DNA of 64,000 nucleotides from Latrodectus hesperus (GCA_037975125.1 CM075850.1:131879441-131943440), one strand, 5' to 3'. Shown: positions 22,975 to 34,692, numbered from the stretch's first letter. Numbers and translations are program-made. Notes: generated from the sequence alone by a model not told the origin.

Positions 22975-23000
22975 ATACACACACGCACACACACACACAC

Positions 23001-23089
<89 letters not shown>

Positions 23090-23090
23090 C
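22975..23090. repeat. Compound (AC)n(AT)n microsatellite
   Basis: A CA-repeat tract (about 22975-23000) runs directly into an AT-repeat tract (23003-23090) with one AC interruption. The Ile-Tyr repeat frame across it is an artefact. Confidence 0.95.
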
Positions 23091-23479
23091 TACAGTCTGT
23101 TTAGTTTCATTTAAAGTGTAATAAAAATAGGACAAGCATTATGTGTATTTTTTATTTAATTTAATATAATGAATTACTTTCATATACTTTAATATAATGA
23201 AAAGTTGTGGATCAATCTTTCCAGAAAAGTTTGTCAAATGAACTCCAAAGCGTGGTTTAACTAGGTTCATTATTTTTCAGATATTTTTGCAGAACCAAAT
23301 GTCTTTCTCATGAAACAAGGGCGCCTTTTTGAAGTACTTAATTTTATGGCAACCTCTCCATTCTGAGTACAACATAAAATGTTCTGAGTTACAATATTGC
23401 CATCTCCCCCTCTTGGTATTTTCAAAAAATTGTTTTTGTTGGCAATTTTTTCCATACAAATTTTTCCTCTTTTTCTAAT

Positions 23480-23800
23480 CTTCATTTATAATAGTTTATG
23501 ATCAAGCTCCATTCAGAGAACACCTTAATTCACATGCTGAAAAGAGCGCTGCACAACACGCCGTGAACCATGAACCTCCGTAATAAAAATTGCCTCATAG
23601 GGTCATCATTGGACCTCCCGAGAGGCAAAAGAGTCACCACACGAATGGGAATGCCTCTTTTTCAATGCTATTATTGGAAAACGATGTCTTGTGTTCTCTT
23701 TAATTTTGAATTCAGATCAGATGGAGGCGAATCCTCAGGTAAATTCGCAATCCTATTCCTCGAGGATCGTCTCGTATGAGCAAGGTATTTTCTTTGTAAT
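23480..23800. other. Mixed-composition patch, function unknown
   Basis: Around 23540-23770 the sequence is less AT-rich and carries short overlapping plus-strand frames (23570-23779 and 23691-23933). No motif was recognised, and the second frame runs into the antisense of the adjacent LINE fragment. Confidence 0.3.
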
Positions 23801-23814
23801 TATTCACACATTCT

Positions 23815-24268
23815 TCTTCTTAGAGTTGGGTTTGTATGTCATTGGGTACCTCTGCTTTTATCAGCATTTTGTACTATTCACTCCAAACCCAATGTTTCCT
23901 AGTTCCAGTGGCTCGGGTCACCCACTTTATTAATAAAGTCCGATAACCCTTTAATGGAGTCTAGGTGTAACTCTTTAGTATGGATGATGCCTAAAGAAGT
24001 TAATCTAGGGAGGGCAAGGGCCTCGCATTCGTAAATGATATGCTTGGCCGTTTCCTCTTGCGTATGACATTTCCTGCAGACAGGGTCTTGCTGAAACAGT
24101 CCCCTTTTATGGAGGTGTTTTCTGAAATAGGAGTGCCCAGTTATGAAGCCTACGATTAAACGTATCTTCTGCCTTGAACATCTTATAATTTCAGAGGCAA
24201 TCCTCGCTGATGATCCACAGATCATACTTTTAGCGTGGGTTTGACCAGGAGTGTTGAGCCAAGCTTCA
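23815..24268 (-). pseudogene. 3' fragment of a non-LTR retrotransposon, copy 2
   Basis: The minus-strand frame (24225-23899) reads GFITGHSYFRKH and CRKCHTQEETAKHIIYEC, nearly identical in protein to the fragment at 1557-2045. Homology starts at about 24268 (ATGAAGCTTGGCTC on the minus strand) and ends in an AAG-rich 3' terminus near 23815. It is more severely 5' truncated than copy 1, and its frame ends early after SHWN. Same family: the end of ORF2 with a Cys/His knuckle from a jockey/R1/I-like LINE. Dead on arrival. Confidence 0.75.
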
Positions 24269-24479
24269 TTTCACATATGTTAAACTGAACATGTGCGAAG
24301 AATCGACGAGAATTGCTGAGACAGCTGTACCCAGAATTCAATTGTTGAGAGTTTCCAACCACATTTGGATTTTTTGCTTGCGATCTACGTTGATAGGGTT
24401 TATTCATTTACCTTTATATGACTGTTTTATTGTGAGTTTTTTATTGTTTTTAACAGTGCATAGTGGACAACCTTATTAA

Positions 24480-26590
24480 CCACCTCGTAAATTACATTCC
24501 GTAGGACTTGTTATTGTTTCACCAACATGTGCTTCCTGATTTGAATTATACCAGTTCGATACAAGCAGCCTGGGTAGAGTCTTTGTCATTTAGAAGTAGA
24601 GACCAAGTAAAAAACTCCCAATACTTGATCTTCCACTCAGAGATATCATTTTTCATGAAGGACATTGCGACCACGGTATGCTAACCACCAACATTAGTGA
24701 AAACAGCAGACCTTTAGTTAAGCCTAGGTTATTCGAGCTCATCTACATTTAAGAAATTTATTAAAAACAGCTCACAATTTCTAGAAATAAATTTGGAAAA
24801 GGATCCAATGTTTTGCTTACATAGTTTATGTAAAAATACATTACTTTGTCTGATTTAAAGACAGGGAAGTAGCCACGAATTATTATCCAAAACCATGGTA
24901 TATAGTGTGCTTTTATAAATTAAATCATTTCATTTAAATATTTTCAAATATGCATTAAACGTGAGTTTAAAACCTGAGCGTCAAAATCAAATTGGTTTGC
25001 CTTCATGAGACATATTCAGAGTGGAGAGATCTGCGGTAAAATCAGAAATATTTTTAAAGGGCAGATTTTCTGAATCCAAACTAGATTAATTTAATTTCAT
25101 CAATTAAAATTTGCTTCAGAAATTCGGATGTGACTGCAAAGTGCTTTAAGCATTTCTTATTACTTTGAATCAGTTAATATCGTTTGAATTACTTTTCTCT
25201 AAAAAAACTTAAAGTTGCACTTTTAATGTACACATTTAATTTTAAGCGAGTTTGCATTATAAAATATTATTTCATAAATTATCATTACTTGAAATGAATG
25301 TAATACGTATATTTGTAAAAAAAATGTTTCCAATTCTCTAAAAATATTTTATTTTTGATATAAAAATCCGTTTCTTTGGGTTATACAATGACATGTTTGT
25401 TATGCACAACTCCTATTGAAAATGACTCAATATGATAATGATTAATTTGCTGCAATACTTTGTTGCTTTATTTGGCATTCATATCCTCAGTGATGTCTTG
25501 CTTAAATTCTTAAGAGTTAATATTGTTTTCTCCTCAAGTTGTTGACTTAATGACAAAGCAACAAACTTTGGCGTACATAAAATGTTTTCGTTTACTATTT
25601 TAATATCATTTGTTCTGAGTGGTAAAATTTTTTCTTCTATGCAATCTACAATGATACTAATTGATGATATTGTGAATTGATGGCTTATGAAATATTGTAA
25701 ACACTTTCTAGTTTATAATATTCGGAAGAGCTGTAACTATGGAATTTATCAGAAGGTATATTTTTATTTAAATATATTTGAGATAAATCAGAATAGTTTG
25801 CATTTGATGAATTTATAATTACATATAAATTACTTTTATTAATGGTTTTAAAACATCTTATTTTTTAACTAATGAAGGGAAAATAAACTGTATTTATTTA
25901 AAAAATAATGATAATAATTAAATTATTTAATTGTTTATATTAATAATAATGATCCACACATTTTTAATTTTAAAATAAATAGAAGTACGTTAATTTTAAC
26001 TCTAATATATATATCATTAGAATATTTTTCTCTAATTTGCTATCATTATGATACTTCTTCACAAAAACTTCACTATAAATAAGAAGTTATATTTAATCCC
26101 CATTTGTTTTTTGTGTAACGGTAATAACCAAATCTACTCCGTAGTACCAATCTTTCATTCGATTATTTAGAATGAAATTTTAAAGAAGGTTCAATGAGTC
26201 CAATTTGCTTTGTTGCACTAACTGCGCAATATTAAATTTAAATAAAAATTTCAAAAACACAAATGTTTTTATAATTTAAAAATTTCAATTAGAAAAATTC
26301 AGTTTAAATAAGAATCAAGTAAATTTCAAAAAACGTTGAGACCTTATCATTTATTTCATTTTCAAAAAAAATTCTTTAATTCTTTATCATGAAATTATTC
26401 ATAAATCTTTTAAAATATTTTTATTACTAAAATAACTATGATTGTATGTGTACAAAACAATCAATTGCTAATTATTGAAAAAATATGTATCGGAAAAATT
26501 CAAACAGTCAAATAAAACAATAAAACTCCAAAATTATGTAATTATTTAACTTTATTTTATTTAATTTACATATAAATAGCAGACTGTAAC
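24480..26590. other. AT-rich stretch, nothing recognised
   Basis: About 24480-24760 is slightly more complex. The rest is AT-rich, with no credible frame or repeat boundary. Confidence 0.45.
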
Positions 26591-26591
26591 A

Positions 26592-27136
26592 TTATTTTTT
26601 TGTTAAGCATTTTAAGAATATAGAAAGAATCCGTATAGAATGGAATTACGATGCAGTACATATTTTAGCTCAGAAGTCAACCCGTTACGTAAAAGAGGAT
26701 AAAGAACCCTACGCCGCTGTTCTTGAAGTGACCAGAAATCCGGAAATGATGTGCTTATGTTCTATGATTGGACAGCTCATTTGCAACAATAATAATTTTT
26801 ATTTTTCATTGGCTGTGATCATTGTGCCAGGTTTCTTCTATGAATTTTGTGCCCATAGTTATTTTACAGAATCCTTTACTGACTTTGATAGCATTGATTT
26901 GGCGCATAATATCCGTGTTTTTGCATATACTTGTAAAGTTATTGTTGGAAATTAAAATGAAATATTCGGTGGTCTTGATACTTATGTTAATATTGATGAA
27001 TATAACTGCAACCGTGACAATGTTTATAGTGTGCTCTTGCCAATATGCTTCTGGAACTGAAAAAGAGAGACAAAATGTTGTATGGTTGTTAAACGACCGG
27101 ATTGGTCAATTTTTGTTGTTATGTATTTTCATTTAA
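26592..27136 (+). other. Unassigned open frames, possible exon or decayed gene
   Basis: A frame open from 26592 to a stop at 26953-26955 has no early ATG. Its first half has varied, protein-like composition (HILAQKSTRYVKEDKEPYAA, then VLEVTRNPEMM). It could begin at a splice acceptor, since pyrimidine-rich TTTTTTTGTTAAG lies just upstream. An overlapping frame (26822-27136) encodes a strongly hydrophobic product with several predicted membrane spans, followed by a polar segment (YASGTEKERQNVVWLLNDR). The second is faintly reminiscent of the end of an arthropod chemoreceptor, but this is a guess. I do not recognise either. Confidence 0.25.
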
Positions 27137-27139
27137 TTT

Positions 27140-28595
27140 CAAAATATGTTTTAATAAATGTCATTTCCCTTCTTAAGATATGCGTGTTGAATTCAGTTTA
27201 CAAGAATCATTTCTGCATAATCTAACTAATTCTACTGCGTTTATACTCTGCACGTCAAAATTTCTGACATTTATGCTATAAAAATGTAGTGTTTTTTTGT
27301 GATGTTAAAACATCAATATACTTTTTTTGATTAATTGCACCTCTTTCTTAAAACAATTGATTTAAAATTTTATTTATTAAAACAAAATTTCTGCTTTTAA
27401 AAATTAAAAATTATAATTACAGGATTATTATTAAGGTATTTAATGCAATAATAATAAAAAAATACAATAGCATTAAACACCTTAAACAATGTTCAAACAA
27501 TCTATAAATTCATGCAATTCCAATGTGATAACCGTATTTAGTTACTTTGATTTCTAGTGTAATATAAAATATGTTTGATGAATGTTCTTCACTCTTTCCT
27601 TAGTTATTATCCAATCTCTTATTGCCTTTCAACATTGCTAGTTGGTTGATGCAATTTCAAAATCTAAGGTTGTACTGTCCCTTTTAGCAACATATACCTG
27701 TATGGACCCGGCATCTATACAGTACCATCTGTTGATGCTAATTTGGCATATTGACGAAAATTAATTGTAATTCTCTACTCTGCTTTTGTTGAATACTTCA
27801 TCTTTCCTTTCCCAATTCTTTAAATTACTATGTAAAAATCAAAACTGCTTCCAATTTTGTTTACGAAACTTTTGTCCCTTTCTGTGAGTCAGTTTTCAGA
27901 AAGTGCAACAACTTGATGGCTAAAGACTTTAAGTTAGTTATTTCTTGTGAAAAGTCGTATTAAAGAATTCCCTACTGTTATAACATGTCTCCGAACGATC
28001 AAACTAACTGCAATACAGAATTCCAAGCGAATAATTCAGTTCAATGCATTTTCTGATTATAATTCAAATATTCCTTGTGATAACTAACCATATTGTCACT
28101 TGTTACTCAAAACATGGAGAAGAAGAGAATGACAACTAAAATCACCAATATGCCAAACTGGTAGCAACAGCACCCTTATAAATGTATTAATAATCATTTT
28201 AATTATTTTAAGTATAATATTTTATCATAAATATACAAAATGGGCCACAAATATCGTATAGCCCTTTTGGATTATTTTCGAATTTGGAGAATTTTTTAGC
28301 AGATTTTACCACTTTTCCAACTAGACATTTTACTACGTGAGAAAGATCGAGAATAATCGAAAAAAAATATTCATCAAAATTCTATTATGGTATCCTTAGC
28401 TTATATGTCATCACAGGGCAGTTTAGAACATTTTGTTTTAACTACGCATTTTCATTAGAATTTTGTGAGGATAACTCAAGTGCTTTTTTTAAATCCTAAT
28501 ATTTGATTATTTCATTTAAGATTTCTATTATCAATTGGATTTAATTAAGTTATTTAGAAAGAAACTAGTAATTAACCATTACGTCATGGCTGGTG
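27140..28595. other. AT-rich stretch, nothing recognised
   Basis: AT-rich DNA; no supported feature. Confidence 0.5.
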
Positions 28596-28599
28596 ACAT

Positions 28600-29560
28600 A
28601 TTCTAATCACCAAAAAATTCTAAAATACTCCCCAAAGGATTACACAATACTCGCGATGAAAGCGGTTTTGCCTCCTCAACCTCTGATTCAAGATTTAAAA
28701 TGCTATGCAAACGCTTCGAAAAGGCTATGCTGATCCAATGGGAATGAAAAGTTGCAACAAACACATCATAAAAACCATCAGGGGTTAAAAAAAAATGGAG
28801 ACATTTAAAAGATTTCGCTTCAACAGAAATTTTCTGTTTTAAATGAAAGAATAGCAATAAAATAATGTTCTATTCCGTTTGAAAAACTTAATTTCTTCGC
28901 TCCAGGGTTCTGTCTATCTTTCAATCAACACTTTTAATGAAAGACTGCAACTGATCGCCAATTATGAAAGGCCATTTATTTTACTTGGCTCACGGTTTTA
29001 ATCTCCCCATTTGGTGATTCCAAAGTAGTTTCCGGTCGTCTCCATACAAAAGAAAAATCATCTCCCTCCCCCCTTCTCCACAATAGGGGTGATGAAAACT
29101 GGTGTCTCTGGAGAGAGGGTCTCTCCTTCTCCCGCTGTAATTGGCCAATCAGGAGGGCCTATTCAGGTTCCTAGCAAATCCATTTACACCTTTTCATCTG
29201 CATGTTCTGTTTTTAAGAGAAGGGGCGTGTCAGAGCCCGCTAGATTGTCCGGGTTGTCGTTTTTAACAGCTTTCCAGCTGACCCCTTCGAGAACGAAGGG
29301 GGGGAGGGAGTAATTCGATTTGAAGATCTCTCTCGCCGTGAGAAGAGCGGGTTCATAAATGGAATTTAATTCAAAACGCAGCGGAAAACGCGTCCCTTGA
29401 TGATCCGTGTTGCCACTTAACAGGGAGGGAATGCACTTCTTCCCTCCCCCCTCCCGAATCAGCTGCATCATTCCACTGTTTCACATGCAGAGGTGTCTCC
29501 TTGCGCAGGAGCTAAGCGATTAGAAAAATCACCGAGTTCACTCTCCTGTAAGCGAAATAA
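28600..29560. other. Higher-complexity island, function unknown
   Basis: About 1 kb of mixed to GC-rich sequence, including pyrimidine-rich runs near 29060-29085 and 29438-29455 and a purine-rich run near 29290-29312. Short frames on both strands (28603-28857 minus, 29089-29313 plus, 29184-29471 minus) carry no recognisable motif. Confidence 0.4.
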
Positions 29561-29932
29561 TCTTTAAGACAAATAAAATCTCCATTACAAGGACCACTTA
29601 TTTTAAAGTCATTTGCTGGTGTTAGAAGAAAATTTCAAGAACATACCCGATTCCTTATGTGTGTTTGTTTACGAAAATGATTTGTTTATTTCACCCTCAT
29701 ACGCTTGACTGACCTTAAGAACTCTTGCAGTTAATATTTACTAAGTTGACCATTCCTTTTTTCTTTCTCTATTTATTGTCAAAAAGAATTTTTTTCCCTA
29801 GGAATGGCGGAAATTCTTTGAAAAATATCCATCATAGATAAAAGAACGTCTTTATTGTTGCAATACGTGTCATGATTACAAATTTTTTTTATTTTAACCC
29901 TGCTGCCTGATGGCCAAACGGAAATGAACAAC

Positions 29933-30127
29933 CTAACGACATGTTGTTGTTGTGTCCAATCCTTCAGAATCTAGAGGCAGCTGGATCAAATCCATGATTC
30001 CATGCACCCTAGCAAAGTCAAGCACCAGGAGAGGGCTGTTGCGAACATCATCTAAAGTGAGTCCCAAGCAATCGAGAATATGTTGCGGGGAAGCCGACAG
30101 CAGATGGCACTTGGGACCTGACGACAT
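29933..30127 (-). pseudogene. C-terminal fragment of a LINE-type ORF with an ACA-repeat tail
   Basis: The minus-strand frame reads GPKCHLLSASPQHILDCLGL, then a segment of the form PLLVLDFARVHGIMDLI, then a stop. The SP.HILDCLGL...PLLVLDF...MDLI pattern is one I associate with the extreme C-terminus of retrotransposon-derived proteins common in spider genomes. Here the knuckle appears reduced. Directly after the stop, the minus strand reads ACACAACAACAACATG, an ACA-type tail like that of the window's SINEs. The 5' boundary is not visible; upstream minus-strand sequence contains stops. The overlapping plus-strand 153-codon frame (29952-30413) is a shadow of this region. Confidence 0.55.
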
Positions 30128-30129
30128 AA

Positions 30130-30655
30130 AGCTGATCTATGTATTTATAATATCCATCGCGGAATTGCCTTTTGGGAGGACTCTTTCCATTTCTAATGAA
30201 CCGCATTCATCAGTTACGAAGAAAGAAACTTGGAAAACCCTGTCAACCAGTCCCAATCCATCCTCCTTTGGTTCATCGTGGTGCAGAGATGGAACAACGC
30301 TCTTCGGAACATACGATCCTGAGTTCTATCGCAGCTATGGTGGACAACAGAATATGGATGTTGGGTTTGTGCTTGTGCATCTGTTAGGAAGTTTTCCTTG
30401 CTTCAATACGTGAATGCATCCTACTATCTATAAAATGTGTTCCTGGAAGACAATTCATGCGGTTAATATTAAAATGCGCAACACGTGATATTAAGTGAAA
30501 TATTTCCATTTTCGTTGCTCAATCGTGACTGCAATCGAATTCCAGGCACATCCCACTTAGACTGATATTTTACCACAAGACTAAGGTGAGTTTCGTTTTT
30601 TATTTATTTAAAAATATAAATATGAAAAAATTATGCTCTATAAGACAGTACTTGA
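30130..30655. other. Unassigned stretch with fortuitous plus-strand frames
   Basis: Mixed composition to about 30420, then AT-rich. Frames at 29952-30413 and 30172-30387 have no motifs I recognise. Confidence 0.3.
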
Positions 30656-30659
30656 ACAT

Positions 30660-30826
30660 ACGACTCGGCGTGGCTTAATGGGTCAAGTGACGAGGCACCC
30701 TCCGCTCAGCACCGCAGTCACAGATGAACGTCCCTATCCCAAGAAGCTCCAGAAAGGGGAAATACCTAAATCACTCATGCTGTACATTACGGAGCTTACG
30801 AGAAGCGACGTGAAGCTATGCTGAAG
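30660..30826 (-). mobile_element. Degenerate head-D (5S-like) SINE remnant
   Basis: On the plus strand it contains CAAGTGACGAGGCACCCTCC, CCCAAGAAGCTCCAG and GGAGCTTACGAGAAGCGACG. These match in order the complement of head-D SINEs at 35373-35781 and 15555-15883. Large internal deletions; no TSD. Confidence 0.5.
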
Positions 30827-30938
30827 CACATAACATGGAGACAAAAAATAAATATATCTCATGGAATAATATTTACCCCCTTTTTTTCTATCTTCTTTTA
30901 AAGCGGGAGTCTTAGGTAAATATCCTTATATTAGGAAG

Positions 30939-31300
30939 ATGGGCCGTGGTAGCCTAATGGTTAGGGCATCAGCCTTCCATCCGGCAGGCGGGGTTCGATT
31001 CCCAATGTCGCCAAAGACCCACCGAGTACATGCTCTTTAGTCCTGTGGTCGGTCATTGAGCAGTTACCATGGGTGCAATGGTCTAAAGAAAATTTCCTCC
31101 CCCTTCAGATCAATTTTAAAATTAAGGGAGTGGGTCCTCTGGTGGTGCTATCTATCGGAGGATTTAAAAAAAGAGCAAAGACATACTTTCACCTAAGTGG
31201 TGCTCTGATTAAAACGAAAGACGCTCCCTATTGACTTAAATTCGCATTGCCAAGGCATAGCGAGCTTGGCATGTCCAAGTACCATAAGTAACAACTACAA
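30939..31300 (+). mobile_element. SINE: tRNA-like head C with tail B
   Basis: The head GGGCCGTGGTAGCCTAATGG carries box B GGTTCGATTCC at 30992-31002. The body CAAAGACCCACCGAGTACAT ... GGTGCTATCTATCGGAGG leads into tail B (AAAGACGCTCCCTATTGAC ... CATGTCCAAGTACCAT) and ACAAC repeats. TSD candidates (ATATTAGGAAG and ATATCGAGAAG) are imperfect. Same head/tail pair as 13881-14268. Confidence 0.85.
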
Positions 31301-31439
31301 CATATCGAGAAGAAACTTTTTTACCGGTTTGATGCTTAAATCGGCTTAGAAAAATAAGGCTTCCTCATTGATATATTCTTAACAAACACAAACAAGTTAT
31401 TATTAACTCTTATCATCAAACCATTCAAATAATCAAGTA

Positions 31440-31930
31440 CAAGTTAACAGCAAGGGATGCCACCTATCGCTCGTAAAGAGAATCACCCGGAAATAAAAAA
31501 GAGGAATTCAATTTTCCGACACTCTTCATCTAAATTGCCTCTAAGAATCAATTTGTTCGAGTAGCGGTGCATTTAATTGCTGGGGGCGAAATCGATTCAA
31601 ATAAAGTTTCCCACCTACTCCAATGGCTTTTCAGGACGATTCCAATAAAAATTCTACCGACTCATTCCACGAACGGACAACCCTGTTTACGTAATAAATG
31701 TTTTTATCGTTGAAGCAGCTCCATTTTTTATTTATTGAAATAAAAAGCACTCAATTCGCAAGTTGTTTCTGGTCCATTGTCACTTTTCACCTTGTTTCAT
31801 GTTATTGTGAATATAACTGTGAGTCACATAAAGATCACTTACAAATGCTCAGAAATCAACGGACACCCGGAGCCATTTTCTCCTTAGACTTCTTCGGCCA
31901 ATTTAGTACATCGACATGATTAAGACATTC
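31440..31930. other. Higher-complexity island, function unknown
   Basis: Mixed-composition DNA with CpGs (about 31460-31690). A 73-codon plus frame (31698-31919) has no motif. Candidate conserved non-coding element. Confidence 0.3.
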
Positions 31931-32430
31931 AAACACAGCACAAATCAGTACACGATAAAACATTAAATCAATGCATAATAAAGTCGTCTTAAATTATTCA
32001 AGACTAATTGTTTAAATATCGATGATTGAAGATGTCGGGCGCACTCTAAAAATGATTTAGCGGATTCAAAGTAAGATTAAAACATTTCCGTATGTCTAAC
32101 AAATATATTTTCAGCGAAAATTATAAATTATGATTTTATGGAAGAAAAGAAATAAAATTCCCGATTTTTTTTTCAATTGCATATTTTTAAGTACACATTG
32201 CGTGAATATTCACGCGAACACTACATGTTTTTACTTAAATGTCGTACACACATTTTGAACAAAATTAATGCTTTAAGATTATACTATAAATTCACGCATA
32301 TGATTTTTTATTGAATAATCTTCTCATTGATTTTCTTAAACAGAGAATATACACATGATTTCTATCTTTTGACATAGATTATAAACATGTATAGGTAGAA
32401 ATCCTTTGAATTAAAAGCAGAGGTATATTT
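31931..32430. other. AT-rich stretch, nothing recognised
   Basis: AT-rich; no supported feature. Confidence 0.5.
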
Positions 32431-32445
32431 TTTAAAATATCTGCT

Positions 32446-32726
32446 GTTGTTGTCGTGTGCCAGCTAGGCTGGCAATATGGGGTGCGCTGCTCCACTTTTC
32501 CAACTGAACCATATTTGGTGTGGAGTCCGACTTCTTCAGTACACACATTACATAGGTACCCGTTTATAGGGTAGGCAACCATTCACTCCACATTCATACA
32601 AGGAAGGGACGAAGACAGGATAGATAGAGAGAGAAAAAGTACATCCATGCCCGAACCGGGATTCGAACCCAGGACCACCTTATCCGTAGTCAGGAACGCT
32701 GACCACTAGACAAGATGGGCGGCTAA
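32446..32726 (-). mobile_element. SINE: tRNA-like head A with tail A
   Basis: A full-length minus-strand copy with box B complement GGATTCGAACC (32659-32669), the CCGTTTATAGGGTAGG block and tail A (GCCAGCTAGGCTGGCAATAT). A perfect 12-bp TSD AAAATATCTGCT flanks it (32434-32445 and 32727-32738). Confidence 0.92.
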
Positions 32727-33079
32727 AAAATATCTGCTTCACTCTGTATATATATTCACCGTATATTGTTATCGTTTATCACCACCGTTTAATCGCTGTT
32801 TTAATAAATAGATCAAAACCAATAATTGTACCTGAAGGCGACACCGGCTGTTACAAATGGAGGAAATGTAACAATTTTTCACGAAGATTTTAGCATCATC
32901 GATGTTTGAATAACTTATTATAAAGGATCACAAAGAACAGAGTGCATATTTCTCGTTTTTCTTTTAAAATATTTAAGATGTTATAGTTACTAGCATATTC
33001 TTTTGCAATTTATTTTAATTATAATGATAAAATTTCAGTTAATATTTTATCAAAAAAGTAACTCGCAAATCTCCTTCTA

Positions 33080-33900
33080 CAGAATGAATGATATGCCCAG
33101 GCAACAAACTCTTATCATGTTCTCGAATAAGCTATATGTCCGCGAATATGATGTCAGTAAGTCGTGAGACTGTCTTCAATATTGTTCTTCAACGTTTCCT
33201 TCCGTACCCAACATTCTTCAGCATTGCTTCTAAAAAGCAAAGAAAGAAAATCTTGCGGAAAACTCATTCCGAGCAGCGCCCAATTATACAAGGGCTGCCG
33301 CAGATAATGATGCCACTCGCGTGGACTTCTCATCAAGTTTCGATCGGAATTCCTTCCAACATCTATAACCACAGGAAAGGAAGTCCGTATTGAAGCGGGA
33401 ACTTCGTTGGCGATACATTTCCATTCCCTATTTTTGGCAACAGTTGTGAAAGGCAGTCCCCTCGATCCAATCAGGTTTGAGAAACCCATTATTTCAGAGA
33501 GAAATTCCCTTTTCCCAATTTTTATCATCTGCCCGAGCAGAATCATTTCGGAAGTCGGCTTCTGTCATCGATGCTCCACGGTCGGCATTGTTTGGGCTCT
33601 GCCGACTGCGAAAGGAAAGAGGGCTCTTCATTTACCGGTTGATCGGCCGATGCCGGATATCCGGATCCCCGGGAAAAAGCGGGCACGCGATCCGTCGAAC
33701 GCACCCCCGGACGCGCACGCAACGTGCGTCGGACGAAGCTGCAACGCGCACGCCTGGCCGAGTTCCTGCTGCAATTTGGAGGACACGTCGCCAAATGCAT
33801 GCCTCCCTGAGTCGCTTGATTGAAAAGGAAATAATTACAACTGTAAACACTTTTAAAAACGTATTTCTAACTCCCTCGAGTACTTACAATTTCAAATAAT
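33080..33900. other. GC/CpG-rich island with overlapping open frames
   Basis: The strongest compositional island in the window: about 33590-33790 is visibly GC-rich and dense in CpG (for example GGACGCGCACGCAACGTGCG near 33709). Long overlapping frames exist on both strands (33154-33546 minus, 130 codons; 33407-33823 plus, 138 codons; 33477-33899 plus, 140 codons). None resembles a protein I know, and mutual overlap in a GC-rich block is expected by chance. It may be a CpG-rich promoter, a conserved element or an unrecognised exon. Confidence 0.4.
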
Positions 33901-34069
33901 TCTCTCATAGCGCTAGCTAGGTGTTGTGATACCTTCGGGGCTGCTGCAACAACAACATTATAAATACCCGTAAAAAATTATTTTCGATTTCAAACTAAAA
34001 CTAAGGGATTACATAATCTATTTTTCCGCCCATTTCACACGAAATTATTATTTTCCTTGATGAATAAAA

Positions 34070-34071
<2 letters not shown>

Positions 34072-34158
<87 letters not shown>
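34072..34158. repeat. (TA)n microsatellite
   Basis: Uninterrupted AT dinucleotides over about 87 bp. Confidence 0.95.
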
Positions 34159-34162
<4 letters not shown>

Positions 34163-34625
34163 ACTGTTATTTATTTACTGTTTCTCTTGTTCTGTTTTTG
34201 TTACGTTTTGGCTGCTTGATTATGATTCACAACATTAGGTTAAAACACTTTAAATGTATAATACTCTCTACATACCAATGAAACATATCCGATTTTAAAA
34301 CGCAGTGTTCTATTTTCAAGGCTTTTCTAAGATTGAATGTATTTTTCAGGAATCACAATAATAAAACTTTTTGTCATTATTGTTCCTATTTTGGCTGATC
34401 ATTCTAATGTTTCATCTTTTTCAATATTTTTAAAACGACTTTTCAAGAAAATGCAAAAATTACATAAAATCTTTAACTGCTTAATGATTATTATTGAAGA
34501 ACCAAGAGCATTGTCCATGAATTAATAATAAACTAGCATTCATTCTGAGTTTATAAGAATTGAAATAGGTAAAACTAAGTGATGTTCTACATTCGATATT
34601 CATGATCATTATTTTCATTAAGAAA

Positions 34626-34692
34626 CTCAACTTTGAAAAGGCTGTAGAGCTAAGCCATCTCGGCTTAGGTCTACAGCCTTTTAAAAGTTGAG
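34626..34692. ncRNA. Long near-perfect hairpin, miRNA-precursor-like (function unproven)
   Basis: The left arm 34626-34656 and right arm 34662-34692 are 31-nt inverted repeats with two mismatches around a 5-nt loop (ATCTC). The core arm reads GGCTGTAGAGCTAAGCC against GGCTTAGGTCTACAGCC. Total length (67 nt) and stem length are compatible with a microRNA precursor. The very short loop is less typical, and a fold-back element is an alternative. It can form on either strand, so strand is undetermined. Confidence 0.4.

Noticed and set aside
22941..23135. Ile-Tyr repeat proteins across AT microsatellites (also 34057-34281, 40466-40657, 60241-60444)
   Set aside because: Translation artefacts of (TA)n dinucleotide tracts.
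29952..30413. 153-codon plus-strand frame as a gene
   Set aside because: Its first part is antisense to the LINE-type frame at 29933-30127, and no motif is present. It is a shadow frame.
33655..33680. Cluster of restriction-site-like words (GATATCCGGATCCCCGGG) suggesting vector polylinker
   Set aside because: Only about 11 bp resemble a common polylinker and the surrounding sequence is not vector-like. Coincidence in a GC-rich block is the simpler explanation.
33407..33899. Overlapping 138- and 140-codon frames as genes
   Set aside because: Mutually overlapping frames on both strands are expected in a GC-rich block with few stop codons. No recognisable domain was found; kept only as an island worth checking.
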